Source: a bacterium (GTDB taxonomy: Bacteria; JAHJDO01). From it: 14,897 bases of DNA. The stretch's first letter is position 1; each line of letters opens with the position of its first letter. The DNA lies in contig JAUSPT010000096.1 of the NCBI GenBank assembly GCA_030652805.1, positions 1 through 14,897 of the forward strand, given 5' to 3'. A model generated the notes under the pieces. It was not told where the DNA came from and did no database searches. It was given only the letters and a program-made list of their open reading frames with translations. The translations under genes were made by a program, and so were the position numbers. Shown one piece after another: positions 6,602 to 13,789 of this stretch.

Positions 6602-7588
6602 TCATCCCTCAACAAGCTCCTTCCTCAGCATCTCTCTGCCTTTCTCGTAGGTAGGGCACGGGGCAGGGATTTTGCCACATCCATCACGCCACACGGAAAG
6701 ATCTGCGATGGTGTTGTCCAACGCGCAAATTCCGGCGGTTTTCGGAATGCGCTGGAAGATCAGCTTGTATAATTCCCTAGCTTTCATAGTGGTGCCGTAT
6801 GTCAGCCCCAAAGCCTGCAGCACATTCAGATCTTTCATCTCGTTGTAAAGTCCTTGGGAACCCCCGCATGCATTCAATTCGAGTACGCGGCTTGGACACG
6901 AGGCGCACATCATCCAATCTGCGCCTGAGACGAGGGTAATAGGCGTTTCGGTGTTCTTGAGGATATGTTGGATCATCTCAGGCAGGTTGTCGGGCTCGTA
7001 TGGAGGTCTCACGCCGTCACCATACTGAGACACGGCACACAAGAGGATGTGTGGGCGAATCTTGATCGTGTCGGCGTGGTACATGTCCTGCAGGGATATT
7101 CCCTTGTCCTCTTTCATCTCCTCTTGGCTTCGTGGAGGAATGATCGCGTTGATTCCCTTCGAATATCCTTTTTCGTAACATCCGCTGTTAGCATATGGAC
7201 ATCCGCGCCACGCTTCGGATGTGACTGTATCGTAGCCACATATTCCGAAAACGGAAGGGATTGCTTTAAACAAGCGCCCAAGAAGAACTCTTGCAGGAAG
7301 GATGCTTCCCGGGGCAAGATCCAGCCGCTGAAGAATATCCATGTCTCGCTTTCTATTAAACTCAGATCCTTCCGGAGTATCGTCTTCGGTGCCTGGGTCC
7401 TGATAAGAAAATACGCCACCCCCATTGCAGCGAAGGTTGACGGGCATGTCGGGGTTGTTCCTGACACTTTCGCGGAGTTTCCTGAGTCGTGCATTTCTTG
7501 AGATCAAGTCGTTTTCACCGAGTGAACACACGATACAAAGAAGTTGATATGGTCTGATAACTAGCATCGGATAGTCTTGGCACTTCAT
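6602..7588 (-). CDS. Cysteine-rich protein of two DUF1284-like halves, function unknown
   Basis: A 328-residue soluble protein with no signal peptide, made of two related halves (about 9-145 and 175-318). Each half has RPxxLLC (Cys18, Cys184), a Cys in the middle (54; 228 and 231), a run of the form LQxLxLxxG then FxxIPxxxGIC (Cys117, Cys288), a WRxGC or WRGC motif (Cys130, Cys304) and Cys plus YEKG (Cys137, Cys311). The RPHxLLC opening recalls DUF1284, a small family thought to bind metal or an Fe-S cluster; this link is from memory of the motif and needs a profile search. Five cysteines per half in matching positions suggest two metal or cluster sites. The ATG at 7588 has a GAAAGGA site about 7 bases upstream and a good promoter. 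Composition differs from rpe and ffh, as for the methyltransferase gene. Confidence 0.7.
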   Translation of the reverse strand: MKCQDYPMLVIRPYQLLCIVCSLGENDLISRNARLRKLRESVRNNPDMPVNLRCNGGGVFSYQDPGTEDDTPEGSEFNRKRDMDILQRLDLAPGSILPARVLLGRLFKAIPSVFGICGYDTVTSEAWRGCPYANSGCYEKGYSKGINAIIPPRSQEEMKEDKGISLQDMYHADTIKIRPHILLCAVSQYGDGVRPPYEPDNLPEMIQHILKNTETPITLVSGADWMMCASCPSRVLELNACGGSQGLYNEMKDLNVLQALGLTYGTTMKARELYKLIFQRIPKTAGICALDNTIADLSVWRDGCGKIPAPCPTYEKGREMLRKELVEG

Positions 7589-7632
7589 AATTCTTTCCTT
7601 TCAGTTGCTTTTATTTTAGAATAACTATAACA

Positions 7633-7662
7633 ATTGTATGATTGTATAATGTTATGTGTCAA
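7633..7662 (-). promoter_or_regulatory. Sigma70-type promoter for the DUF1284-like gene
   Basis: On the minus strand, TTGACA (7657-7662) and TACAAT (7633-7638) are 18 bases apart. Transcription would begin near 7626, about 38 bases before the ATG at 7588. The rest of 7589-7758 is AT-rich. A weaker plus-strand pair (TTGAAA, TAAAAG, 17 bases apart, in 7699-7728) could serve rpe. Confidence 0.55.
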
Positions 7663-7758
7663 GTAAGATTTACCTTGCATTACTGGCATTTTCATTTCTT
7701 GAAACATAAGACGAAATGTGTTAAAAGAATGGAACTAATTTAGGAGAAATTTGGCCCA

Positions 7759-8421
7759 ATGATAAAAATAGCGCCTTCAATCCTTTCTGCGGATTTTTCA
7801 AAACTTGAGCAAGAGGTGTATAGAGCTGAGGAAGCAGGAGCGGATCTTATACATATTGATGTTATGGATGGACATTTTGTTCCTAATATAACAATAGGTC
7901 CAGTAGTGGTAAAATCTATAAGAAACAAGACTAGTATTCCGCTTGATGTGCATTTAATGATTGAAAATCCAGACAAATACATAGATGCTTTTGCAGAAGC
8001 AGGCGCAGATATTATAACTGTTCATGTTGAGGCATGTGAGCATTTACATAAGACTTTTGATCATATACGAAAATTCTCCAAGACAGTCGGAGTTTCACTT
8101 AACCCTTCTACGCCTATTGTGCGTATAGAACACATTCTAAAACAGGTTGATATGGTTCTCGTTATGACCGTTAATCCGGGATTTAGCGGTCAGAAATTCA
8201 TCAGATCTGTTCTGCCAAAGATAAAAGAGCTTAAGCAAATGATAGATAATGCAGGGTTACCTGTTGATATAGAGGTAGATGGCGGGATAGACGAAGTCAC
8301 AGCAGCAGATGTTGTAAAAGCAGGTGCTAACATATTGGTTGCTGGAACCGCTGTATTTAAAGCGACTGATATAAAAGAGGCAATTGCAAAATTGCGGGGT
8401 AAGGGAAATAGTAATGCTTGA
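7759..8421 (+). CDS. rpe: Ribulose-phosphate 3-epimerase
   Basis: Interconverts ribulose 5-phosphate and xylulose 5-phosphate in the pentose phosphate pathway; a cytoplasmic TIM barrel. The 220 residues match the family length. IAPSILSADF carries Ser8, HIDVMDGHFVPN carries the metal ligand His32 and the catalytic Asp34, DVHLM carries His65, and EVDGGI carries Asp174; MTVNPGFSGQKF is the phosphate-side loop. All the key residues are present. AGGAGA lies 11 bases before the ATG. The gene ends inside the start of ffh, with an 8-base overlap, so the two are coupled. It begins a run on the plus strand after the compositionally different stretch that follows fmt. Confidence 0.97.
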   Translation: MIKIAPSILSADFSKLEQEVYRAEEAGADLIHIDVMDGHFVPNITIGPVVVKSIRNKTSIPLDVHLMIENPDKYIDAFAEAGADIITVHVEACEHLHKTFDHIRKFSKTVGVSLNPSTPIVRIEHILKQVDMVLVMTVNPGFSGQKFIRSVLPKIKELKQMIDNAGLPVDIEVDGGIDEVTAADVVKAGANILVAGTAVFKATDIKEAIAKLRGKGNSNA

Positions 8422-9736
8422 AATAATATCAGAAAAGTTTCAAAACATATTTCGCAATCTTAGAAAGCCGGGCAGGCTTACAGATGATAACATAAAGGCT
8501 GCATTACGGGAGGTACAACTTGTTCTTCTGGAAGCTGATGTTAATTATAAGGTTGTTAAAGAGTTTATTGGAAATATTAGTGAAAAAGCAGTTGGACAAC
8601 AGGTACTTAGAAGCCTTCAACCAGGGCAGCAGGTTATAAAAGTAGTACATGAAGAACTGATCAATCTTTTAGGCAAATCAGCTTGCGGTATAAATATGGC
8701 AAAAGGGCAGCCTACGGTTATAATGGTAGTTGGCCTTCAGGGAGGGGGAAAAACAACAACAGTTGCTAAACTTGCAAAATATTTCACAAAACAGAATTAT
8801 CAGTGCCTTCTGGCAGCAGCAGATATATACAGGCCTGCTGCAGTGAAACAGCTGGAAGTTCTCGGCAGCCAATTGAATATACCTGTTTTTTCAGGGCATA
8901 ATGATCCTGTAAAGATTGCAACTGATTCTGTTAAGCTTGGTTCCAGAGACAACAAGGATATTGTTATTATTGATACAGCAGGCAGGCTTCATATTGACCA
9001 GACTCTAATGACAGAGCTGGTGGATATGAAAAAGGCTACAGGGGCACATGAAGTTCTACTGGTAGCAGATGCTATGACAGGCCAGGATGCAGTGAATATA
9101 GCAAGAGAATATCAGGATATTCTGGGAATAGATGGCATAATTCTTACGAAAATGGATGGAGATGCTAGAGGCGGCGCAGCAATATCTATATGTGCTATTA
9201 CAGGTAAGCCTGTTAAATTTATTGGAAATGGCGAAAAACTCGATAATTTAGAATTATTTTATCCGGATAGAATGGCATCCAGAATACTGGGAATGGGGGA
9301 TATTCTTAGCTTAATTGATAAGGCAGAATTCAAAGATAAAGCTGAACAGGAAAAAGCGCTTGAGAAGAAAATGAGAAAAGAAACCTTAACTTTAGAGGAT
9401 TTTCTTGATCAGCTTAAGAAGATGAGAAAGCTTGGATCGATGCAGGAAATTTTACAAATGCTTCCTATGCAGGGTCAATTTAAAAATTTAAAGATTGATG
9501 AGGGGACTATAAAGAAACAGGAAGCAATTATTAATTCAATGACCAAGGAAGAGAGAAGAAGCATAGAGATAATTAACGGACAAAGACGAAAACGTATAGC
9601 TCGAGGCAGTGGAACAAATATTCAGGATGTTAACCTGCTTATTAAGAATTTTATTGCATCAAGACGAATGATTAAAGAATTAATAAAACGGGGAGGGTCT
9701 CTTGGCAAAAGAGGGCTGTTCCCCGGAATGATTTAA
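8414..9736 (+). CDS. ffh: Signal recognition particle GTPase Ffh (SRP54)
   Basis: Binds signal sequences emerging from ribosomes together with 4.5S RNA and delivers them to FtsY at the membrane. The start is ATG 8414, which gives MLEIISEKF, the usual Ffh N-terminus; an in-frame upstream ATG at 8384 lies inside rpe and is rejected. The 440 residues contain an N domain with LREVQLVLLEADVN, the G domain with GLQGGGKTT (107-115), DTAGR (187-191) and TKMDGD (245-250), and the M domain from about 300 with MLPMQGQ and RKRIARGSGTNIQDVN. The P-loop reads GGGKT where GSGKT is most common. The protein is of usual length and looks complete. No 4.5S RNA gene was recognised in the window. Confidence 0.97.
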   Translation: MLEIISEKFQNIFRNLRKPGRLTDDNIKAALREVQLVLLEADVNYKVVKEFIGNISEKAVGQQVLRSLQPGQQVIKVVHEELINLLGKSACGINMAKGQPTVIMVVGLQGGGKTTTVAKLAKYFTKQNYQCLLAAADIYRPAAVKQLEVLGSQLNIPVFSGHNDPVKIATDSVKLGSRDNKDIVIIDTAGRLHIDQTLMTELVDMKKATGAHEVLLVADAMTGQDAVNIAREYQDILGIDGIILTKMDGDARGGAAISICAITGKPVKFIGNGEKLDNLELFYPDRMASRILGMGDILSLIDKAEFKDKAEQEKALEKKMRKETLTLEDFLDQLKKMRKLGSMQEILQMLPMQGQFKNLKIDEGTIKKQEAIINSMTKEERRSIEIINGQRRKRIARGSGTNIQDVNLLIKNFIASRRMIKELIKRGGSLGKRGLFPGMI

Positions 9737-9757
9737 AAAACCATAAAAAGATATGAT

Positions 9758-11065
9758 ATGAAAAATTCAAAAATGATTAAAACTGTCCTAGCGTTTTTCC
9801 TGCTGAGTTTTCTTCTCACGGGCTGTGCTTCAACACGCTTTGCAACAACATTAAAGCCAGAGCATGGGATGGATAAGTTTGCGGTCTCAGATAATGTAAA
9901 GTTTTGTCTTGTTCAGCTTAATGCGGACCAAGACAAAAAATCAAATATGTATGTTGATGTCAAAGGAATAAAAATAACGGACATGAAACAACATGTCTCT
10001 GGTCTTTATCCTGATTTGTTGGGCAACGATTTTGGCGATATCCCCGTTTACGTTGATGTGAACAGTAAATGTTCCAACAGTGACTGGGGCGCGATGCTTA
10101 CAGGGTTTACCATGGGTGTAATCCCGTTTCCGTCAGGGAGTGAAATTGAATGTAAAGTACGCACCCGGGTGACTGGCGAAGGTGAATGGGTAATTGATAA
10201 AACCGTTTCGTTTACTCGGACAGATAAGTTGTGGCTGACGCTTACAAGCCCATTGGGTCTCTTGCCTATCCCCGGAAGGTCAGATTTACCAAGGGTCTGC
10301 TTTCTTTTTGACTTAACTGGTAAGAAATCTATGGCGCGTTCAAAAAAACTGACCATGGACTCTTTAACCGAAGCTGTTGTCCGGAGCATAAGGCAGGCAG
10401 ATCCTGACAAATTAAAGGCAGTGTCTGCATACCGCAAGTCAAGGATTCGGCAGGTCAGTATCAATGGGCAGTCTGTTTGGTCATTTCTGGGCTTTGGTTG
10501 CTCTTCTAAGGAACTTAAATCCAATGATATGGCCGCATTTTCCATTTATCGCGAGTATCCAACCTGGGATGCGAAACCTGTTGAGCAAGTGATTGTAGCG
10601 CGGCTGAAGGATGACATATGGCAGCCAGTAAATGGTTATCTGCGCAGTGTAAAAGAGTTGACGGCTGCTATGGTGGTTCTTGAGAATGGAAGACCTTCGA
10701 AGGCGGTTGTTAAGAAGATTGCCCACCCGCCTCTTGAGGACTTTATTGAATTACCCAACACCTATACAGCGAATGATCTGCGCTGGAACAACGGGATTCT
10801 TATAGAAGTCAAAAACAACACCCTGCCGTTGCTGATACGGGAAAAGAGCCGGGGAGATTTAACCAAATTTATAACACGGATTGAAAAGGCAATGCTGGTC
10901 TTGAACGAACGGGCGCAAATGGCTGACAACAAGGTGCAGCAGATAGTAGTGAATAAAGGTGACCCGAAGAACGTAAGCGAGTTCTCGGTGCTATATAATC
11001 AGCGCATTGCGATATTTGGGGCAATTCTTTCTGCCTTGAAACGATCTGGAGCAAGAGGCGAATAA
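9758..11065 (+). CDS. Lipoprotein of unknown function
   Basis: A 435-residue protein that I do not recognise. Residues 8-22 form a hydrophobic signal ending in LLTGC, a clear lipobox with the lipidated cysteine at 23 followed by Ala, so outer-membrane sorting is expected by the Asp+2 rule as known in enterobacteria. The mature N-terminal half (about 40-210) looks beta-rich, with MGVIPFPSGSEIECKV and LTSPLGLLPIPG as notable runs. The C-terminal third is helical and ends in a basic stretch. No catalytic motif or repeat is evident. It begins 22 bases after ffh with no good ribosome binding site, and a second exported protein follows 24 bases on. The base composition is richer in G and C than ffh or rpsP, which suggests a later insertion between them. 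Confidence 0.65.
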   Translation: MKNSKMIKTVLAFFLLSFLLTGCASTRFATTLKPEHGMDKFAVSDNVKFCLVQLNADQDKKSNMYVDVKGIKITDMKQHVSGLYPDLLGNDFGDIPVYVDVNSKCSNSDWGAMLTGFTMGVIPFPSGSEIECKVRTRVTGEGEWVIDKTVSFTRTDKLWLTLTSPLGLLPIPGRSDLPRVCFLFDLTGKKSMARSKKLTMDSLTEAVVRSIRQADPDKLKAVSAYRKSRIRQVSINGQSVWSFLGFGCSSKELKSNDMAAFSIYREYPTWDAKPVEQVIVARLKDDIWQPVNGYLRSVKELTAAMVVLENGRPSKAVVKKIAHPPLEDFIELPNTYTANDLRWNNGILIEVKNNTLPLLIREKSRGDLTKFITRIEKAMLVLNERAQMADNKVQQIVVNKGDPKNVSEFSVLYNQRIAIFGAILSALKRSGARGE

Positions 11066-11089
11066 ACTAACTGGCAGATTAAACGAGGA

Positions 11090-12100
11090 ATGACGATTAA
11101 AAAAGGTGTTTTGGCTTTTGTCTTGTGTTTTGCCATCGGTCTGCTGCAAGCTAACATGGCATTTGGTATAGACTGGGAACAGTGGCGAATACAAGACAAT
11201 TCGTTGGGCTCATTTCCAGTCGGCGTAAAACAACCGGCTCCAGACCCCCGAAAGATTGAGGCTTTTAAACTGAATGAGAAGGGAAACCAAGCATACAAGG
11301 CGGGAAATTGGAAAGAGGCAATTGATTATTACAAAAAGGCCCTGATAAACTCCCCCAATGACGGGGTCATCAGGCAAAATTTGACGAACGCCCAAAACGC
11401 CCTCGCAGAAGAGAAAAAAAGGCTTGCAACATGGCAGCAACTAGAGAAAAAAAATAAAAAGAAAAGAGAAATGGAAAATAATCAATTGCAGATGCTTTTG
11501 TGCGCGAGCAATTTTCCAAAGGATGCCGTTGACGCGGCGGAAAAGGGCAATTATGAAGATGCAAGAGGTCTGAGTGCGCAGGCGCTGTTAGGTCAGGTAA
11601 GAGATACTAAGTACGGGTTTCTTGATGTGGTTGATCTGCCGGAGCCAGTCGGGTTTGACGAAGTCTGGAGGGAGAAAGAGAAACAGCTCATTGCGCTCAG
11701 GAAATCAAACCCGTATATTCCTGATAAATATAAGTCGCTAAAGCCGTCTTTTGTCCCACGCTTGTCTGACAAGAAGGTTAATGAATTAGAAAAAGAAACA
11801 GAATCTGCGGCTAATTCTTCAGCGCGGTTACATGATTATTTCAAGAAGTTAAAATTAGAAGAATATTATGTAGAATATAGAAAATGTAGAGACGAAATAT
11901 CAGCAAAATATGGTGAGTCATTTGGTAAGGAACTAGATAAAGGATTTTGGAATGGTGTTAAAAAACTGGGTTCAGGAAGCATTACTATTAGTAGAGCGTT
12001 AGAGTTCCGCGAGATTTTTTCTAACATTGTAGGGGACTGTCTTACTAACGCGACCACTAAGATGGACGAAGCGATGAAAGAGTTGAAAGGGAAAAACTGA
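11090..12100 (+). CDS. Exported TPR-containing protein, function unknown
   Basis: A 336-residue protein with a signal peptide (basic MTIKK, hydrophobic 7-20, likely cut after AFG near residue 26). Around 57-105, AFKLNEKGNQAYKAGNWKEA and the following YYKKALINSPND match a tetratricopeptide repeat with a second, weaker hairpin after it. A charged, lysine-rich helix (about 106-130, AEEKKRLATWQQLEKKNKKK) follows; the C-terminal half is helical, without a motif known to me. TPRs usually bind partner proteins, and the lipoprotein encoded just upstream is the obvious candidate. GAGGA lies only one base from the ATG, too close for an ideal ribosome binding site. The first two thirds of the gene are more G+C-rich than the last third. 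No enzyme function is suggested. Confidence 0.65.
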   Translation: MTIKKGVLAFVLCFAIGLLQANMAFGIDWEQWRIQDNSLGSFPVGVKQPAPDPRKIEAFKLNEKGNQAYKAGNWKEAIDYYKKALINSPNDGVIRQNLTNAQNALAEEKKRLATWQQLEKKNKKKREMENNQLQMLLCASNFPKDAVDAAEKGNYEDARGLSAQALLGQVRDTKYGFLDVVDLPEPVGFDEVWREKEKQLIALRKSNPYIPDKYKSLKPSFVPRLSDKKVNELEKETESAANSSARLHDYFKKLKLEEYYVEYRKCRDEISAKYGESFGKELDKGFWNGVKKLGSGSITISRALEFREIFSNIVGDCLTNATTKMDEAMKELKGKN

Positions 12101-12109
12101 ATTTTCACT

Positions 12110-12137
12110 TTGGCATATATTGTGTTATAAATATAAT
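12110..12137 (+). promoter_or_regulatory. Sigma70-type promoter for rpsP-trmD-rplS-rnhB
   Basis: TTGGCA at 12110-12115 and a consensus TATAAT at 12132-12137 are 16 bases apart. Transcription would start near 12144, giving a leader of about 53 bases that contains AAAAGGAG, six bases before the rpsP ATG. This gives the translation block its own promoter, separate from rpe-ffh and the two exported proteins. Confidence 0.7.
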
Positions 12138-12196
12138 GAATTGGAAAAAGAGTTCATAGTGGGTTTAAAAACCAAAAACGATAAAAGGAGATTAAA

Positions 12197-12655
12197 ATGC
12201 CAGTTACAATTAGACTAAGAAGATTGGGAGCAAAGAAGAAACCTTATTATAGGATAGTCGTTGTCGATTCCAGGGTCTCTACCAGAGGAAAGATTTTGGA
12301 GCAGTTAGGACATTATGGACCAGTAGATAATCCCAAAAAGGTAGATATTGACATCGAAAAGGTCAATATGTGGGTAAAGAAAGGGGCGCAGCTTTCTGAT
12401 ACAGTAAGGGGTATATTAAGTGGAGTTAAAAAATCCCAGAAGCAAGAAAAAGTTGTGAATAAACCTGTTGCAGAAGTGGAAGGTAAAGATAAAGGAAAAG
12501 GAAAAGGAAAAGAAGAAAGCAAGGAGAAGGCAACAAAAGATAAGGCCACACGCAAGACAACACCCGGTACCAAAGTAGCACAGGTTAAGAAGGGGAGTGG
12601 TAAGGGCAAGCAAATACAGAAAAAAAGCAAAAAGAAAATTAGCAGAGCGCACTAA
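12197..12655 (+). CDS. rpsP: 30S ribosomal protein S16 with a long lysine-rich tail
   Basis: S16 is a small-subunit protein needed for 30S assembly. Residues 1-80 are a standard S16 domain: VTIRLRRLGAKKKPYYRIVV at the start, then VDSRVSTRGKILEQLGHYGP, and VNMWVKKGAQLSDTVRGIL near 56-74. From about 82 to the end at 152 the protein is a low-complexity tail of Lys, Gly, Glu and Thr with short KG repeats, roughly doubling the usual size. AGGAG lies six bases before the ATG. The stop codon shares one base with the trmD start (TAATG). In many bacteria a KH-domain protein and rimM come between rpsP and trmD; neither is here. The core assignment is firm. The role of the tail is unknown, but such basic tails would favour RNA contact. 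Confidence 0.96.
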   Translation: MPVTIRLRRLGAKKKPYYRIVVVDSRVSTRGKILEQLGHYGPVDNPKKVDIDIEKVNMWVKKGAQLSDTVRGILSGVKKSQKQEKVVNKPVAEVEGKDKGKGKGKEESKEKATKDKATRKTTPGTKVAQVKKGSGKGKQIQKKSKKKISRAH

Positions 12656-13341
12656 TGATAATACATGTTCTCACAATATTCCCAGATATGTTTAAATTTC
12701 CTCTGCATCAGAGTATACTAGGAAAAGCACAGGAAAGAGGGTATGTGGATATAAATATACACAATCTTCGAGATTTTGCTGATGGGATGAGAAGAACTAC
12801 GGATGATACTCCATATGGTGGCGGCTGTGGCATGGTTATGAAACCTGAGCCAGTATACAAAGCAGTGGATCATATAAAGGAAGAATTCAAGATTGAAACC
12901 GAGAACACCTCTGTTATTCTTACCTGTCCACAAGGGGAAAGATTCAATCAGGATATGGCAAGGGAGTTAAAAGAGAAACATACCCTAATATTTATATGCG
13001 GAAGATATGAAGGCGTTGATGAACGAATTCGCAATTTAGTTAATAGGGAAATTTCAATAGGTGATTATGTGCTAACAGGGGGTGAATTACCAGCAATGGT
13101 TATTATTGATACTATTGCTAGATTAATACCAGGGGTGCTTGGCAATCAGGATTCTATAAAAACTGACTCTTTCTCTGGTCCTTTTTTAGGGTATCCTCAA
13201 TATACGAGGCCACCGGTATTCAGAGGGCTCAGGGTTCCGAAAGTTCTACTTAGCGGCAACCATAATCAAATAGAATTATGGAGAAAGAAGAAATCTTTGG
13301 AAAGAACATTATTAAGAAGACCGGATATTTTGAAAAATTAA
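12655..13341 (+). CDS. trmD: tRNA (guanine-N1)-methyltransferase TrmD
   Basis: Methylates G37 next to the anticodon of certain tRNAs using S-adenosylmethionine; a dimeric SPOUT enzyme that prevents +1 frameshifting. The 228 residues include FPDMF at 9-13, PYGGGCGMVMKPEPV at 53-67, LTCPQGERFNQ, the knot region FICGRYEGVDERI (113-125) and ISIGDYVLTGGELPAM, and DSFSGPFLGYPQYTRPP with the catalytic Asp171 (Asp169 in E. coli); Arg156 matches the second key residue. The C-terminal helices are short but present. It starts on the last base of the rpsP stop codon, so its translation depends on rpsP. It precedes rplS by 24 bases, as in the conserved rpsP-trmD-rplS order. Confidence 0.98.
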   Translation: MIIHVLTIFPDMFKFPLHQSILGKAQERGYVDINIHNLRDFADGMRRTTDDTPYGGGCGMVMKPEPVYKAVDHIKEEFKIETENTSVILTCPQGERFNQDMARELKEKHTLIFICGRYEGVDERIRNLVNREISIGDYVLTGGELPAMVIIDTIARLIPGVLGNQDSIKTDSFSGPFLGYPQYTRPPVFRGLRVPKVLLSGNHNQIELWRKKKSLERTLLRRPDILKN

Positions 13342-13365
13342 AATAACTTTTCTGGAGGAGATGAT

Positions 13366-13785
13366 ATGTCTAATAGAGGAAGTGTTCTGGATGGAATAAG
13401 TAAGTCGCAAAGAAAAGACAGTATCCCTGATTTTCGTATAGGAGATACAGTAAAAGTTCATGTAAAGATCGTAGAAGAGATAGCGGCTAAAAAAGGGAAG
13501 ATGGGGCAGAAGAAAGAAAAGGCAGAGAGAAAAGAGCGTGTTCAAGTATTTCAGGGCATTGTGATTAGAAGAAAGGGAGGCGGCATCAGCGAGACCTTTA
13601 CGGTAAGAAAAGTCAGCTATGGCGAGGGAGTGGAAAGAATATTCCCTCTACATTCTCCAAATATTACAAAGATCGAAGTCACAAGACAAGGCGCTGTCAG
13701 AAGGGCAAAACTATATTACTTACGTGAAAGAGTTGGAAAAGCAGCTAAGGTTAAGGAAAAGAAAAAACAGACTAAAAAAGTCTAA
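13366..13785 (+). CDS. rplS: 50S ribosomal protein L19
   Basis: L19 sits at the interface of the ribosomal subunits. The 139 residues are longer than the usual 115 or so. [17 protein letters not shown] opens the domain; [20 protein letters not shown] and then [20 protein letters not shown] carry the main conserved core, and REG-type contacts are replaced here by [19 protein letters not shown] near the end. Extra length comes from a basic insertion (about residues 43-58, [15 protein letters not shown]) and a lysine-rich C-terminus. GGAGGAG at 13354-13360 lies five bases before the ATG, the best ribosome binding site in the block. The stop is followed four bases later by the start of the RNase HII fusion gene. 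A small AGACT/AGTCT hairpin (13769-13783) spans its stop codon. Confidence 0.97.
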   Translation: MSNRGSVLDGISKSQRKDSIPDFRIGDTVKVHVKIVEEIAAKKGKMGQKKEKAERKERVQVFQGIVIRRKGGGISETFTVRKVSYGEGVERIFPLHSPNITKIEVTRQGAVRRAKLYYLRERVGKAAKVKEKKKQTKKV

Positions 13786-13789
13786 ATGC

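Noticed and set aside
6491-6772. A plus-strand open frame starting within the fmt remnant
   Set aside because: It is in a different frame from the fmt-derived codons and runs antisense into the end of the DUF1284-like gene, so it is a chance frame.
6965-7501. A 178-residue plus-strand frame inside the DUF1284-like gene
   Set aside because: The minus-strand protein has a clear internal duplication with matching cysteines, a ribosome binding site and a promoter; the plus frame has none of these.
7540-7760. A third copy of the fmt 3' end next to rpe
   Set aside because: I looked for the conserved final codons and the 20-base core before rpe and found only a short chance match near 7566.
8384-8413. 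Upstream start for ffh inside rpe
   Set aside because: The ten extra residues do not resemble Ffh, whereas MLEIISEKF from ATG 8414 does.
10048-10545. A 165-residue minus-strand frame inside the lipoprotein gene
   Set aside because: The plus-strand frame has a signal peptide and lipobox and spans the whole interval; the minus frame has no start signal or motif.
12313-12652. Minus-strand frames opposite the S16 tail
   Set aside because: They are rich in Phe, Ser and Leu simply because the opposite strand encodes lysine and glutamate repeats.
13769-13783. Small AGACT/AGTCT hairpin at the end of rplS as a terminator
   Set aside because: The stem is only five pairs, the T-run comes eight bases later inside the next gene and the two genes appear to be co-translated.
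13619-13789. N-terminal extension of the RNase HII frame into rplS
   Set aside because: The extra residues are the second reading of conserved rplS codons and the RNase HII family starts near the DEAGRG motif, which fits ATG 13790.
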